DNA of 64,000 nt from Idiomarina rhizosphaerae (GTDB lineage: Bacteria; Pseudomonadota; Gammaproteobacteria; Enterobacterales; Alteromonadaceae): positions 124,001 to 188,000 of the forward strand of contig NZ_JAMZDE010000006.1 in the NCBI RefSeq assembly GCF_024159085.1. Direction: 5' to 3'. The position numbers were made by a program, and so were the translations under genes. This document shows, piece after piece, positions 9,293-19,902 of the stretch. Positions within the stretch are counted from its first letter, which is position 1; each line of letters starts with the position of its first letter. The notes beneath the pieces were generated by a model that was not told the DNA's origin, did not search any database, and saw only the letters and a list, made by a program, of their open reading frames with translations.

Positions 9293-9965
9293 GTTGCAGC
9301 CCTCCGCTATTACTTTCCACTTGCTGTCCTACTGCGGCTATCAAAAACACGCGTCTGATGGTGCCAAAGTTTTTGCTACGAATGGTCACTTCAACGGCTT
9401 GAGGTAAATCGCCGGAGCTTTCCCAGCTGTCGCTCCAGCCTTGTTCTAGTCCCTGATTCGCGTTACTCACGCCATCACTGCGGTAAAACCGAAAAGACAG
9501 TTCTTCAACGCCTTCTAATAAGGTCTGAACGGATGGCTCTGAGGAGCGATCATTAACGAAAGTCTCGGTTACTCGCTGCAAATTCCCATCCCATAAACGG
9601 TAAACTACCGGCTGCAATTCGCTTCGGGGCATCATGTTACCGGGGTTATCAAAACCACTTCTGACAAAGGCCAGCACACCGCCGTCAGAATCGAAGTAAC
9701 CCGGATCATTACTCAGGTATTGATGGGTAACCTCGACACCAGATGGCCGCGTTGGTTTAGCGACCATTTGCCGAATATCCTGCTGTATCAGCAACTGGCT
9801 GAACTGCAGACGCTCCAGCTGTTCACGCTGTTTTTGAGATTGCTCTTCGGTATTGACCATCTGGTTCAGAACCTGAAAGCTGGCAATACCGATAATGGCA
9901 AATATCACCATGGTCACCAGCACTTCTACTAAGGTAAAACCTTTGTTTGCGGCGTTAACGCTCAT
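9282..9965 (-). CDS. gspJ: Type II secretion minor pseudopilin J
   Basis: Minor pseudopilin of the GspI-J-K tip complex. The prepilin leader MSVNAANKGFTLVEVLVTM is cut by the prepilin peptidase after Gly9, exposing the methylated Phe and Glu+5. I chose the ATG at 9965, because the longer frame from 10001 would put 12 residues before an otherwise standard leader. This start overlaps the end of gspI by 11 bp. Confidence 0.92.
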   Translation of the reverse strand: MSVNAANKGFTLVEVLVTMVIFAIIGIASFQVLNQMVNTEEQSQKQREQLERLQFSQLLIQQDIRQMVAKPTRPSGVEVTHQYLSNDPGYFDSDGGVLAFVRSGFDNPGNMMPRSELQPVVYRLWDGNLQRVTETFVNDRSSEPSVQTLLEGVEELSFRFYRSDGVSNANQGLEQGWSDSWESSGDLPQAVEVTIRSKNFGTIRRVFLIAAVGQQVESNSGGLQRAN

Positions 9966-10347
9966 TGCTCGTTTCCCCCGCTGAATCGGGTTTACGCACA
10001 TAACGGGTTAACCGAAAGTGTTCGCGACCGTCCTCGTTTTTCATCACTTTCACCGTTACTGCAACAACATTTGGCGTTACCGTTTCAACCACCTGTTGTT
10101 GCCAGTACCAGGTAACACCAGCCTGCTCCTGCTGGCCGCTACGTTTATCTTCAAGTGGCCACTTGTTCTCAAGCGACAATTCCGCGAGACGATTAGAAGC
10201 TACGTACTGAGCAAAGGTTTTATCCTGTAAAGCGCTTAGCCCAGTCAGGTGCCCACTTGCGGCCTGCAATGCGGCAAGCGCCGCCAGACTGAATACCGAC
10301 AAGGCGACCATCACTTCAATTAAGGTAAAGCCGCGTACCCACCGCAT
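9955..10347 (-). CDS. gspI: Type II secretion minor pseudopilin I
   Basis: Minor pseudopilin that nucleates the pseudopilus tip with GspJ and GspK. Very short leader MRWVRG followed by FTLIEVMVALSVFSLAALAAL. 130 residues, with the conserved RLAELSLE region around 60-70. Starts 2 bp after the end of gspH. Confidence 0.92.
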   Translation of the reverse strand: MRWVRGFTLIEVMVALSVFSLAALAALQAASGHLTGLSALQDKTFAQYVASNRLAELSLENKWPLEDKRSGQQEQAGVTWYWQQQVVETVTPNVVAVTVKVMKNEDGREHFRLTRYVRKPDSAGETSNER

Positions 10348-10349
10348 AG

Positions 10350-10916
10350 TTACTCCGGAGCCTCGGCAGAAATACTAACTTGCCAGCTGTTTTCAGCAAT
10401 AAGCCAACGATCAGCATCGGGGTCGTTTAAATACTCAATATGCACTTCAAATAGTGTCATTTCACCGCTGGGTAGAATCAGAATATCGGGAATTATGCTG
10501 TCTTCGTCACTTTCCTCAGCAAACAACCCGCTACTCAACGACTCGTTCTGTTCCAGTATTTCCAGACCCCGGCTAGTGAACTGCCAGCGTAGTGGACTCT
10601 CTGTTTCCTGAGCGCGTAAACCACGAACGTGCTCTTCGCGCCATTGCTCGTCTTTCCAGAACAAAAAACGATAGCCATCTTCTTGAAATTTTAATCCGAG
10701 AGGTTGTTGTCGAACCATAGCGTATTCGCGGGCATAGTTTAGCTGTTGACGTAAACTCACGGCCGCATTTTGAGGGGAGTCCTGGCCCCGTTCACCGCCG
10801 GGCAGCGTAAACATAACAGCGCTGGCGATGAGACCGAGAATGGCCATCACCAGCATAACTTCAATTAAAGTAAAACCAAATTGACAACGCTTATTGATCA
10901 CGGTCGTTGTTGCCAA
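10350..10916 (-). CDS. gspH: Type II secretion minor pseudopilin H
   Basis: Minor pseudopilin connecting the tip complex to the GspG shaft. The prepilin leader MATTTVINKRCQFG is followed by FTLIEVMLVMAILGLIASAV, then a soluble beta domain with LRQQLNYAREYAMVRQQP. 188 residues. The start lies inside the end of gspG (26 bp overlap). Confidence 0.9.
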   Translation of the reverse strand: MATTTVINKRCQFGFTLIEVMLVMAILGLIASAVMFTLPGGERGQDSPQNAAVSLRQQLNYAREYAMVRQQPLGLKFQEDGYRFLFWKDEQWREEHVRGLRAQETESPLRWQFTSRGLEILEQNESLSSGLFAEESDEDSIIPDILILPSGEMTLFEVHIEYLNDPDADRWLIAENSWQVSISAEAPE

Positions 10917-11328
10917 TCATCCAGTTGCCAAAATCATCATCCGTTCCGGGCTGACCATCCTGGCCTGGGGAAAAAATATCGACGTCATCGTACTGACCGG
11001 GATTCAGTAGCAAATAATCGTTACCGTAGGGGTCCTGAGGTAAACGACGAATATAACCACCGTTACGGTAGCTGCGTGGCTGCGGATCCATGTTCGGTTC
11101 ATTGACTAAGGCTTCAAGACCCTGCTCAGTCGTCGGGAACATACCGTTATCTAAGTGGTACTGAGCCAGTGCGTTTTCTAAAGCGACAATATCAGCTATC
11201 ACTTTTTGTTCATTCGCTTTTTGCTGGTTACCCAGTACGTTCGGCAACACCATAGTGGCCAAAATACCGATAATGGCAATAACCACCATTACTTCGACCA
11301 ATGAAAAACCTTGTTGATTACGTCTCAT
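10891..11328 (-). CDS. gspG: Type II secretion major pseudopilin G
   Basis: Major subunit of the pseudopilus that works as the T2SS piston. Leader MRRNQQG then FSLVEVMVVIAIIGILATMV. The signature LDNGMFPTTEQGLEALV and the calcium-binding C-terminal loop (SPGQDGQPGTDDDFGNW) are present. 145 residues is the standard size. Confidence 0.96.
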   Translation of the reverse strand: MRRNQQGFSLVEVMVVIAIIGILATMVLPNVLGNQQKANEQKVIADIVALENALAQYHLDNGMFPTTEQGLEALVNEPNMDPQPRSYRNGGYIRRLPQDPYGNDYLLLNPGQYDDVDIFSPGQDGQPGTDDDFGNWMIGNNDRDQ

Positions 11329-11330
11329 AG

Positions 11331-12557
11331 CTAAAGCCCTACACTATTATTTAATTGTAAAATGGGTTGAATGATAGACAGCACAATAAAGAACACGATA
11401 CCTGCCATCGTCACTATCAGCACCGGCTCAAATACTTTTAAACTAACCGACACCAAGTTTTCAAATTCTTTATCCTGATTATCGGCCGAGCGTTTTAACA
11501 TTTGTTCCAATTCACCGGATTTCTCGCCTGCAGCTATCATGTGCAGCATCATTGGCGGGAACAACCCCGTTTCCTGTAACGCACCACGCATTGATGCCCC
11601 TTCCCGGACGCGTCCGGCCGCTTCATCTACCGCCTGACGTATGGCTAAATTACCAATGACCGACGAGGTAATACGCAACCCGTCAAGCAAGGGTACCGCT
11701 GAAGAAGTCAATATGCTTAAAGTCCGGGCAAAACGGGCAGTACTTACCCCTCTTATGACCTTACCCAGCATGGGAAGTTTTAACAGGCTGCGATGATATT
11801 TCAGGCGGTTCTTTTCATTTCTTAACCACTGGTTAAAAGCCACCAGTACCAGAACAATACCAATAAGTAACCACAGCCCCCAGTTTTGCAGAAATTCACT
11901 AATGGCTATCATAGCCAGAGTGGTTGGCGGCAAGTCCTGGCCCATAGTGGAAAAGTTATCCACTATTTGCGGTACAATAGAAACCAACAGAAAAACCACA
12001 ATGCCGATAGCAACCAAAGTTAGCATAAGCGGGTAGATAAGCGCCTGGGTCAGTTGGCTTTTCATGTGCTGGCGTTGCTCAGTATAGTTTGCCAGCTCAT
12101 CCAGTACAGTATCTAAATGACCAGACTTTTCCCCGGCAGCCACCATAGCAGTATATAAAGAATCAAAAACACCGGGAAACTCTGACATCGCTTCGGCAAG
12201 GCCATAACCTTCAACCACTTTACTGCGCACCGACATCAGTAATTTTTTCAGGCGCGGCTTTTCAGTTTGATCAGCAACCGCCAACAATGCCTGCTCAATG
12301 GGCAACGCTGAACCTACTAAGGTGGATAACTGACGGGTAATTAGCGCTAAATCCTGTGCTTTAACCTTTCGTTGCGGAAGCCCAAACCGGGGCTGTAGCG
12401 TTTTCTTTCTGTCTTGATCCGCTGCCGGCTCAATGGTTAAAGGCATTAAGCCTTTTTCACGCAATAACTGACGTACCTGTCGCTCAGTATCGGCTTCCAG
12501 TACACCTTTTTTCTTTCTGCCATTAGCTTCAACGGCTTGGTATTCAAATGCTGCCAC
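11331..12557 (-). CDS. gspF: Type II secretion inner-membrane platform protein F
   Basis: Polytopic platform protein contacting GspE and GspL. 408 residues with two homologous GspF domains (about 70-195 and 275-398), each carrying an AAGEKSG(H/E)L motif, and three membrane helices (about 170-190, 220-240, 375-400). It lies 3 bp from gspE and 2 bp from gspG. Confidence 0.95.
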   Translation of the reverse strand: MAAFEYQAVEANGRKKKGVLEADTERQVRQLLREKGLMPLTIEPAADQDRKKTLQPRFGLPQRKVKAQDLALITRQLSTLVGSALPIEQALLAVADQTEKPRLKKLLMSVRSKVVEGYGLAEAMSEFPGVFDSLYTAMVAAGEKSGHLDTVLDELANYTEQRQHMKSQLTQALIYPLMLTLVAIGIVVFLLVSIVPQIVDNFSTMGQDLPPTTLAMIAISEFLQNWGLWLLIGIVLVLVAFNQWLRNEKNRLKYHRSLLKLPMLGKVIRGVSTARFARTLSILTSSAVPLLDGLRITSSVIGNLAIRQAVDEAAGRVREGASMRGALQETGLFPPMMLHMIAAGEKSGELEQMLKRSADNQDKEFENLVSVSLKVFEPVLIVTMAGIVFFIVLSIIQPILQLNNSVGL

Positions 12558-12560
12558 CCT

Positions 12561-14045
12561 CTACTCCTCGCGGGTAACCCGCAGCACTTCTTCCAGCGTT
12601 GTTTTGCCTTTCAGTACTTTTGCTAATCCGTCCTGGCGAATACCGGGCGTCGACTGCCGAATATACTTTTCAATAGACTGTTCACCGTGACCGTTATGGA
12701 CTAACTCACGTACATGATCGTCCACCAGCAGCAGTTCATGAATACCCGTACGCCCACGGTAACCGGTATAATTACATCGCTCACAACCCGCGGCACGATA
12801 AATCACACTGGTATCGGAAGCAGCAAGTCCCAGCATATTCTTTTCTTCATCATCAGGCTCGTGAGGCTGTTTGCACTCGCTACAGAGTGTCCGCACCAGG
12901 CGCTGTGATAACACAGCTAATAAGCTTGATGAAAGCAGGAAAGGTTCTACGCCCATGTCTTCCAGACGAGTAATAGCGCCGGCGGCCGTATTGGTGTGCA
13001 ATGTAGACAAGACCAGGTGACCGGTAAGCGACGCCTGCACCGCAATTTGCGCGGTCTCTACATCACGTATCTCACCAACCATTACTACGTCCGGGTCCTG
13101 GCGCAAAATAGCGCGTAAGCCGCGGGCGAAGGTCATATCCACCCGAGGGTTAACCTGAGTCTGCCCAATACCATCAATGGCGTATTCTATCGGGTCTTCG
13201 ACTGTCAGAATATTACGGTCTTTAGAATTAATTTCGCTAAGCCCGGCATACAACGTCGTACTTTTACCTGAGCCCGTGGGGCCGGTTACCAAAATAATGC
13301 CGTGGGGTTTGTAAATCAGTTCCTGGAAAATTTTTCGGTTGCCGTCAGTCATTCCCAGTTCAGTCAGGTTGAGCCGCGCGTTGTTCTTATCTAATAAACG
13401 CAAAACAACCCGCTCACCATGGTTCGACGGCATAGTCGACACCCGGACATCCACTGCCCGGCCAGCAATAAGCAAAGAAATGCGCCCATCCTGTGGGACA
13501 CGCTTTTCGGCAATATCCAGCTGTGCCATAACTTTTATGCGCGACACCAGCAGCGATGACAACTTACGATTTGGTCGCAACACTTCGCGCAAAACGCCAT
13601 CTATACGAAAACGTATGAGCAAAGCTTTCTCAAAAGTCTCAATATGAATATCTGAGGCGCCCTCTTTTATCGCTTCGCTCAGCATGGCGTTAATCAGCTT
13701 AATAATAGGCGCGTCGTCTTCACTTTCGAGCAAATCTTCGGTCTGCGGCAGCTCATCAGCCAGAGAGAATAAATCGGACTCGTTGCCAATATCTTCCATT
13801 AACTGCTGGGCTTCCGATGAGTCTCGTTGATAAGCACGGGTTAACAGGCTTTCAAAGTCGCTTGCGGCATGCTCCTGAAGAGTGACCGGTTGACCCAGCG
13901 CGCGCCTCACTTCTTTTAACGCAGCAGCCGAAATACCGGCGCGGCAATGCAAAATTAACGGCTCACCCTGCTCAACCACCACGCCAAAGCGCTTAGCAAA
14001 GCTGAAAGGAAGGCGAGCTGTTGCAATGGCACTGGCTTCAGTCAT
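12561..14045 (-). CDS. gspE: Type II secretion ATPase E
   Basis: Hexameric cytoplasmic ATPase that powers pseudopilus assembly. With the start at 14045 ([16 protein letters not shown]) Walker [10 protein letters not shown] lies at about 255-263. The Asp box, Walker B ([12 protein letters not shown]) and His box ([15 protein letters not shown]) follow. A zinc module with two CxxC pairs (CSEC, CERC) is near residue 390. A start 12 codons upstream at 14081 is possible but would overlap gspD by 44 bp; the chosen start overlaps by 8 bp. Confidence 0.95.
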   Translation of the reverse strand: MTEASAIATARLPFSFAKRFGVVVEQGEPLILHCRAGISAAALKEVRRALGQPVTLQEHAASDFESLLTRAYQRDSSEAQQLMEDIGNESDLFSLADELPQTEDLLESEDDAPIIKLINAMLSEAIKEGASDIHIETFEKALLIRFRIDGVLREVLRPNRKLSSLLVSRIKVMAQLDIAEKRVPQDGRISLLIAGRAVDVRVSTMPSNHGERVVLRLLDKNNARLNLTELGMTDGNRKIFQELIYKPHGIILVTGPTGSGKSTTLYAGLSEINSKDRNILTVEDPIEYAIDGIGQTQVNPRVDMTFARGLRAILRQDPDVVMVGEIRDVETAQIAVQASLTGHLVLSTLHTNTAAGAITRLEDMGVEPFLLSSSLLAVLSQRLVRTLCSECKQPHEPDDEEKNMLGLAASDTSVIYRAAGCERCNYTGYRGRTGIHELLLVDDHVRELVHNGHGEQSIEKYIRQSTPGIRQDGLAKVLKGKTTLEEVLRVTREE

Positions 14046-16128
14046 TTTGCGGCTCTTCATTCTGTTCGTCGCTCTTCTCACTACCCTGCTTTTTCAGGTA
14101 TTCGTCAAAGCCCGGCGGTAACGTCAGTTCACTGTCCCAGTCGTTAAGCAACGGTGAGTCTTCAGAAGGCATTAGCGAGATACCGCGCGAACGTTCATCC
14201 AGTTGCAGCGCCCGCATATAATTGTATTTTGCCGAACTTAACTCACGCATACGGTTCCCGTCACGGACTATGGTGGGACGGATAAAAACCATCAGATTGC
14301 GCTTTTGCTTAGAGGTTGAAGTTGAGCTAAATAATTTACCCAAAATAGGGATATCGCCCAAAATAGGAACTTTAGATACAGATTCCTGCACGTCTTCATC
14401 AATCAGACCGCCCAGTACAATGGTCTCGCCATCGTCAGCCATAACTGTAGTTTTCAGCTCACGCTTATTAATAATAACGTCAACCGCAGTGGCACCACTT
14501 AAACTGGACACTTCCTGCTCTATCGTCATTTGTACGGCGTCACCCTCGTTAATTTGAGGCGTTACTTTTAACTTAATACCTATCTCGGTGCGATCAACCG
14601 TCTGGAACGGGTTATCGTTGTTATCACCCGTAGTAGAGCCACTAATAGTAGGCACTTCCTGACCAACCAGGAAACTCGCTTCTTCGTTATCGACGGTAAC
14701 AATACTTGGAGTGGCCAGAATATTTGAACGCTTATCCTGAGTAACGGCCTGAACCACCGCAGCCCAGTCATTCTGAATGGTACCGAACATCATACCGTTT
14801 ACCGAACCCAATAAATTCGCCAACAACGAAACATCGCCGGGTTCATCCGGTTCTGTCGTCGTCACCTCGACCCCTCCATCTGTTATCCGAGTCGTCGTTG
14901 TACCTTCCCTTTCACGCGCCTGATAAGCACCCGCAGCCAAACTTCCAATAGGTACCTGATTACCATTATTATACTGAACCATACCGCCGTCTTCACTGAT
15001 CCACTGCACACCAAAGTCAACGTTATCGCCTTCCATAATCTCAACAATAATGGCTTCAACCTGAACCTGAGCACGGCGAATGTCTAAGTCGTGAATCACT
15101 TTTTCCAGCGACGCCAGCATATCTTTTTGGGCGGTAATGACCACTGAGTTTGTCGGCTCATGCGGGCTGATACTGACCGTTTCATCACCTCCGGTACGAC
15201 GGCGCTGAGTTGCCCCACCGCTACTTGACTGTTGTTCAACTTCAGCCTGAATAGAACGGCTGACATCTTTCAACACTTCAACCACTTCAGGCGCTTTCGC
15301 ATACTTTAAGTAGAAAACACGAGTGTTACCTTCGGTTTTTAAGTCCTGATCAAGCTGTTTAATCAGCTTGACGACTCTGGCACGGGCACGGGGCTCACCG
15401 CTAACAATAACGCTATTACTACGATCGTCGGCAACAATTTTAGGAATAAGCAATGCCGGTACGCCTTCATTATTTTTCTCGAACAGCGACTGAGCTATAC
15501 GAACAATTTCACTGGCTGACGCATACTCCAGGCTAATCATATCAACATCCTGATCGCCAGCCCGGTCTACCCGTTCAATAATCTCAACTAAACGCTGCAC
15601 TGTTTCAGCGCGCCCGGTCATCATGATCACATTTGATGGGTCATAACTGACGACCATGCCACCACCGCTTTGATCATTTAACTGACGCAATAAAGGAGCA
15701 AGCTCCCTTACGGAGACATTCTCTACCGGCACAACCCGGGTCACCATAGTGTCGCCCATAAGTTTTGTGTCACTACCAATAACAGGCAGCGAAGAGGTTT
15801 TTGCGTCTTTATCACGAATGACTTTCAGGACGCCGGACTCCATTTCAACGGTGGCAAATCCGTAGACCTCAAGAACATTAAGAAAAAACTGATAGTACTG
15901 CTCTTCATCCATCACATCGTAGCTGCGCACATCAATTTTACCCCGCACGTTAGGGTCAATAATGATGGTTTTGCCTAAGTTTCGGCCGACAACCTGAATA
16001 AACTCGTTAATATCAGTATTTTTAAAACTGGCGGCATATTCTTCGCTGCTTAATGGTGAACTCATCAGTGTTAATGCCAAACCGAGAGCTCCCAACCATG
16101 CTTTTAAGCCACTCTTTGCCACTGTCAT
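14038..16128 (-). CDS. gspD: Type II secretion outer-membrane secretin D
   Basis: Forms the multimeric outer-membrane channel of the T2SS. 696 residues: signal peptide to about 29, N0 domain ([20 protein letters not shown]), repeated N1-N3 secretin domains, and the C-terminal secretin core with [16 protein letters not shown] and [13 protein letters not shown]. The tail is rich in Glu, Asp and Asn. Its start is 1 bp from the end of gspC. No gspS pilotin gene is in the window. Confidence 0.96.
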   Translation of the reverse strand: MTVAKSGLKAWLGALGLALTLMSSPLSSEEYAASFKNTDINEFIQVVGRNLGKTIIIDPNVRGKIDVRSYDVMDEEQYYQFFLNVLEVYGFATVEMESGVLKVIRDKDAKTSSLPVIGSDTKLMGDTMVTRVVPVENVSVRELAPLLRQLNDQSGGGMVVSYDPSNVIMMTGRAETVQRLVEIIERVDRAGDQDVDMISLEYASASEIVRIAQSLFEKNNEGVPALLIPKIVADDRSNSVIVSGEPRARARVVKLIKQLDQDLKTEGNTRVFYLKYAKAPEVVEVLKDVSRSIQAEVEQQSSSGGATQRRRTGGDETVSISPHEPTNSVVITAQKDMLASLEKVIHDLDIRRAQVQVEAIIVEIMEGDNVDFGVQWISEDGGMVQYNNGNQVPIGSLAAGAYQAREREGTTTTRITDGGVEVTTTEPDEPGDVSLLANLLGSVNGMMFGTIQNDWAAVVQAVTQDKRSNILATPSIVTVDNEEASFLVGQEVPTISGSTTGDNNDNPFQTVDRTEIGIKLKVTPQINEGDAVQMTIEQEVSSLSGATAVDVIINKRELKTTVMADDGETIVLGGLIDEDVQESVSKVPILGDIPILGKLFSSTSTSKQKRNLMVFIRPTIVRDGNRMRELSSAKYNYMRALQLDERSRGISLMPSEDSPLLNDWDSELTLPPGFDEYLKKQGSEKSDEQNEEPQND

Positions 16129-16129
16129 A

Positions 16130-17044
16130 TCAATTATCCTGTTTTACCGGTAGCTCAAACGACAGTTCCATCCTTTCACCGCCGCGCTCAATTTCTATGG
16201 TGACCCGCTCTTGTTCCGACAGTTCCTGACTAGCAAGCATGGCCTGCTCCATGTCGGTCAAATCGAACCCGTTAATAGCCACTGCAAGATCACCGTTCTG
16301 GAATCCAGCATCCCGAAATAACTCGGGGTTCTTGCCTGAATTCAGTTTGTATCCTTTTAACTCGCCATTAATTTGTACTGGCGAAATATTCACGTAATCG
16401 AGTAACGACGAAGGATTATCAGCAACCTGTGCCAACTGTTGTTCGACAGTTGCATCATCATTAACCGGATTGCTGTCATCACTATCGACAGGTACCAGCG
16501 CACCGCTGTTATCTGAGTCACCTACAATTAGAGACAGTGCAGGCCTGTCTTCACCAATGTCTTCCATTTTCAAAGTTTCTAATCGGCCGTTATTATCAAG
16601 AATAACGCGATCTGCATGAATCTCTTCTACAGTCACAGATGAACTGCCAAGGCTCTCACCAATAATGTAGGTTTGTTGCTTGCTGCCTTGCTGAATAATA
16701 GCCGCAGAACGTTCAGGGTTAGAACTGGCAGATACGCCTATCAGACGGACGTTTAATGATGTTTTCGGCGCATTTTGAACGCTTTCAGAACGGTTTCCCC
16801 GCTCTGCTGCTCCAAAAAGATTCAGCGCTGTTAAAGTCTCTAAATTCATCGAGCCAGTTGCAGTAGAGTCAACCGTAACTATAGGTAACACTGCGCTGTC
16901 GTCGGGCTCTGCAGGGTTAATTAGTGACCAGGTAAACCGAGCCAGCAATACCGCAACCAAAAACCATGCGAAAGCCGTTAGCGCTTGCATTAAGCGGCGC
17001 CACATTTGAGTATCTTTAAATATTTGTTGGAGTCGGGCAGTCAC
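16130..17044 (-). CDS. gspC: Type II secretion protein C, first gene of the operon
   Basis: Bitopic inner-membrane protein that couples the platform to the secretin. 304 residues: membrane helix at about 22-40, homology region (LNLFGAAERG ... LNVRLIGVSAS) contacting GspD N0, an acidic linker, and a C-terminal PDZ-like domain (DYVNISPVQINGELKGYKLN). It is the most upstream gene of a 12-gene minus-strand operon whose members overlap or sit within a few bases of each other. The promoter must lie between it and hslR. Confidence 0.94.
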   Translation of the reverse strand: MTARLQQIFKDTQMWRRLMQALTAFAWFLVAVLLARFTWSLINPAEPDDSAVLPIVTVDSTATGSMNLETLTALNLFGAAERGNRSESVQNAPKTSLNVRLIGVSASSNPERSAAIIQQGSKQQTYIIGESLGSSSVTVEEIHADRVILDNNGRLETLKMEDIGEDRPALSLIVGDSDNSGALVPVDSDDSNPVNDDATVEQQLAQVADNPSSLLDYVNISPVQINGELKGYKLNSGKNPELFRDAGFQNGDLAVAINGFDLTDMEQAMLASQELSEQERVTIEIERGGERMELSFELPVKQDN

Positions 17045-17155
17045 TTTATTCTTATTCTTGTTACACTGACAAAAGGCGATTCATGCATTCTAGCGCAGGC
17101 GACATGAGTCAACAATCGGTTAACACAAAGTTTATAACGAATTCGTTGCGTTTTT

Positions 17156-17557
17156 ATGACAAAAACTCGAAAAGAAAGTCCCATTCGTCTGGATAAATGG
17201 CTGTGGGCAGCAAGATTCTACAAAACCAGAGCACTTGCCCGACAAATGATTCAGTCAGGCAAAGTACATTATGATGGGCAACGTAGCAAGCCTTCTAAGG
17301 TTGTGCAGGTTGGCGCTATTATCACTTTGCGGCAGGGCTTCGATACAAAAGAAGTTGAAGTCATGGAGTTAAGTGAACAACGCCGCGGCGCCAGCGAGGC
17401 GCAATTACTCTACAGGGAAACTCCTGAGAGCGTAGAAAAGCGCGAAAAAAATGCGGAAGCAAGAAAACTTAATGCGTTGTATAATCCGCACCCGGATGGA
17501 CGGCCAGATAAGAAACAGCGCCGTCAACTTATCAGAATGAAAGACAGCGGTGAGTAA
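17156..17557 (+). CDS. hslR: Heat-shock ribosome-associated protein Hsp15
   Basis: S4-domain RNA-binding protein that recognises stalled 50S subunits carrying nascent chains. The S4 domain is at residues 9-70 (IRLDKWLWAARFYKTRALARQMIQ); a basic tail ends RPDKKQRRQLIRMK. 133 residues as in E. coli. It is followed 30 bp later by hslO, the enterobacterial heat-shock pair. Confidence 0.94.
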   Translation: MTKTRKESPIRLDKWLWAARFYKTRALARQMIQSGKVHYDGQRSKPSKVVQVGAIITLRQGFDTKEVEVMELSEQRRGASEAQLLYRETPESVEKREKNAEARKLNALYNPHPDGRPDKKQRRQLIRMKDSGE

Positions 17558-17587
17558 ACCGCTTGTTGTCGATAAACAGGAGTGCCC

Positions 17588-18412
17588 ATGGAATACCCAA
17601 CTGACCAATTGTCACGCTACACCTTTGAAGAGCATGATGTGCGGGGTGAGCTCGTTCAGTTGACCAGCAGCTATCAAACCTTGCTCCGTGGTCATGACTA
17701 TCCTGCACCTGTTCAGGAATTGCTTGGGCAAATGATGGCAGCAGTATCATTACTAACCGCCACTTTAAAGTTTGAAGGCCATATTGCAGTGCAACTTCAG
17801 GGCGACGGGCCTCTTAACTTTATTGCCGTTAATGGCAATCATAATCAAGAGTTAAGAGGCATCGCACGATTAAAATCCGAGCTTGGTGCAACGGATTTAC
17901 AATCGATGATAGGAAAGGGTCAGTTGGTCATTACCTTAACCCCGGATACTGGTGAACGTTATCAGGGCGTTGTCAGCGCGGATGCCGACTCCATCTCTGC
18001 CATGCTAGAAAACTACTTCGAACAGTCAGAGCAATTGCACACCCGGGTTTGGTTACACGCCGATGGCGAACACGCCGCAGGCATGTTGTTACAGCGCCTG
18101 CCCGCTACCGGGAAGGACTTAACCGGGTTCGAACATCTGGCAACTCTGACCAATACAATTACCGCCAAGGAAATTTATACGTTACCCGCAGAAGAGTTAC
18201 TGCACCGCTTGTATCACGAAGAGAAAGTGCATTTATATCCATCGCAATCCGTCAGTTTTGTTTGTGGATGCTCGCGTGAACGTACGTTAGAGGCATTGGC
18301 TTCAGTAAGCCCGGAAGAAATTCAGGAAATTTTAGCCGAGGAAGGCGAAATTATGATGAGGTGTGATTATTGCCTGACCGAGTACCGCTTTGCGCCGGCA
18401 GACTTCAATTAA
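17588..18412 (+). CDS. hslO: Redox-regulated chaperone Hsp33
   Basis: Holdase chaperone activated by oxidation. The four zinc-binding cysteines are visible near the C-terminus as CGCS and CDYC. 274 residues from ATG 17588, with AGGAG five bases upstream; an in-frame GTG at 17582 would overlap that ribosome binding site and is rejected. Second gene of hslR-hslO, ending at a terminator. Confidence 0.95.
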   Translation: MEYPTDQLSRYTFEEHDVRGELVQLTSSYQTLLRGHDYPAPVQELLGQMMAAVSLLTATLKFEGHIAVQLQGDGPLNFIAVNGNHNQELRGIARLKSELGATDLQSMIGKGQLVITLTPDTGERYQGVVSADADSISAMLENYFEQSEQLHTRVWLHADGEHAAGMLLQRLPATGKDLTGFEHLATLTNTITAKEIYTLPAEELLHRLYHEEKVHLYPSQSVSFVCGCSRERTLEALASVSPEEIQEILAEEGEIMMRCDYCLTEYRFAPADFN

Positions 18413-18422
18413 CAGAGACAAA

Positions 18423-18448
18423 AAAGCCTGCATAATTAGCAGGCTTTT
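18423..18448. terminator. Bidirectional terminator, hslO / der
   Basis: Stem AAAGCCTGC / GCAGGCTTT with a 7-base loop. A/T runs on both sides serve hslO on the plus strand and der on the minus strand. Confidence 0.82.
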
Positions 18449-18459
18449 CTCGTTTAAAA

Positions 18460-19899
18460 CTACTTTTTCTTTTTCAGGAACTTCATCAGGCGTCTGCGTT
18501 TTCGCTGCTGCGACAAAGTAAGCTGGTTTTTCTTACCTTCATACGGGTTAACCGGTTCACGGAATTCTACTTTTATTGGCGTACCCATAACGCCCAAAGA
18601 CTTCCGGAAGTAGTTAATTAAATAACGCTGATAAGCGCCCGGCAAATCTTTTACCTGGTTACCATGAATAATAATACGCGGTGGATTATAGCCACCCGCG
18701 TGCGCATATTTAAGTTTCACCCGGCGACCACTAACCAACGGCGGCTGATGTTCTTCCTGCGCCATTTCCATTATTTTCGTAAGCTTAGAGGTACTAATTC
18801 GTTGCGTTGCGCTGGTGTAAGCTTCTTCAACCGACTCAAATAAATGGCCAACGCCCGTACCGTGCAGTGCGGAGATAAAATGCAAGCGGGCGAAGTCGAC
18901 GAAACCTAAGCGTCTATCCAGCTCGCGCTTTATCTCTTCTTTGTGGTCATTTTGCAAACCATCCCACTTGTTCACCGCTATAACAATTGAACGACCGGCA
19001 TTTAACGCAAAGCCAATTAAGTTGAGATCCTGATCACTGATGGTTTCGCGTGCATCAACCACAATAAGAACAACGTTTGCGTCTTCAATTGCCTGCAAGG
19101 TCTTAACCACCGAAAACTTCTCAATAGCCTCACCAATACGCCCACGACGACGGACTCCTGCGGTATCAATCAGAACATATTCACGCTCGTTCCGCTGCAT
19201 AGGAATATACACGGAATCGCGAGTAGTGCCGGGCATGTCATAAACGACAACCCGCTCTTCACCCAGTATACGATTGATTAAGGTTGATTTACCGACGTTC
19301 GGACGACCGACAATAGCCAGTTTTAATGGCAGTTTGTCGTAGTCAATTTCATCATGCTCCAGCTCTTCAGACTCAACGTCCTTGGGGACGATAACATCTG
19401 GGTATTCTTCCGCTATTGGCTTAAAGCAAATCTCTAGTAACTGCTCAACCCCACGACCGTGAGCCGCCGCAATACCGTAAAGTTCGCCTAAAGATAACGA
19501 ATAGAAGTCGGCCATTGCCGAATGGGCATCTATACCGTCAATTTTGTTACAGACCAGGTAAACTTTCTTATTCTGTTTACGCAAATGGTCGGCAATGGCC
19601 TGATCGCCAACGGTGACTCCGTCACGCGCATCGACCATGAAAAGAACGACATCGGCTTCGTCAACAGCAAGCAGTGACTGCTTTGCCATTTCCTCGTCAA
19701 TGCCTTCTTCATCACCATGAATACCACCGGTATCAATAACAATAAATTGATAACCGTCGTAATTTGCCTGACCGTATTTACGATCCCGGGTTAACCCGGG
19801 AAAGTCCGCTACCAGTGCGTCGCGAGTCCGCGTTAAACGATTAAAAAGCGTGGATTTCCCCACATTTGGGCGCCCAACCAGCGCGACAACAGGTAACAT
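18460..19899 (-). CDS. der: Ribosome-assembly GTPase Der (EngA)
   Basis: Essential tandem-domain GTPase for 50S assembly. Two complete G domains are visible, each with GRPNVGKST (residues 8-16 and about 203-211), DTGG or DTAG, and NKxD (NKID, NKWD). The C-terminal KH-like domain and basic tail [15 protein letters not shown] follow. 479 residues. Last gene of the ndk-to-der backbone block; 3 bp after bamB. Confidence 0.97.
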   Translation of the reverse strand: MLPVVALVGRPNVGKSTLFNRLTRTRDALVADFPGLTRDRKYGQANYDGYQFIVIDTGGIHGDEEGIDEEMAKQSLLAVDEADVVLFMVDARDGVTVGDQAIADHLRKQNKKVYLVCNKIDGIDAHSAMADFYSLSLGELYGIAAAHGRGVEQLLEICFKPIAEEYPDVIVPKDVESEELEHDEIDYDKLPLKLAIVGRPNVGKSTLINRILGEERVVVYDMPGTTRDSVYIPMQRNEREYVLIDTAGVRRRGRIGEAIEKFSVVKTLQAIEDANVVLIVVDARETISDQDLNLIGFALNAGRSIVIAVNKWDGLQNDHKEEIKRELDRRLGFVDFARLHFISALHGTGVGHLFESVEEAYTSATQRISTSKLTKIMEMAQEEHQPPLVSGRRVKLKYAHAGGYNPPRIIIHGNQVKDLPGAYQRYLINYFRKSLGVMGTPIKVEFREPVNPYEGKKNQLTLSQQRKRRRLMKFLKKKK

Positions 19900-19902
19900 C
19901 TC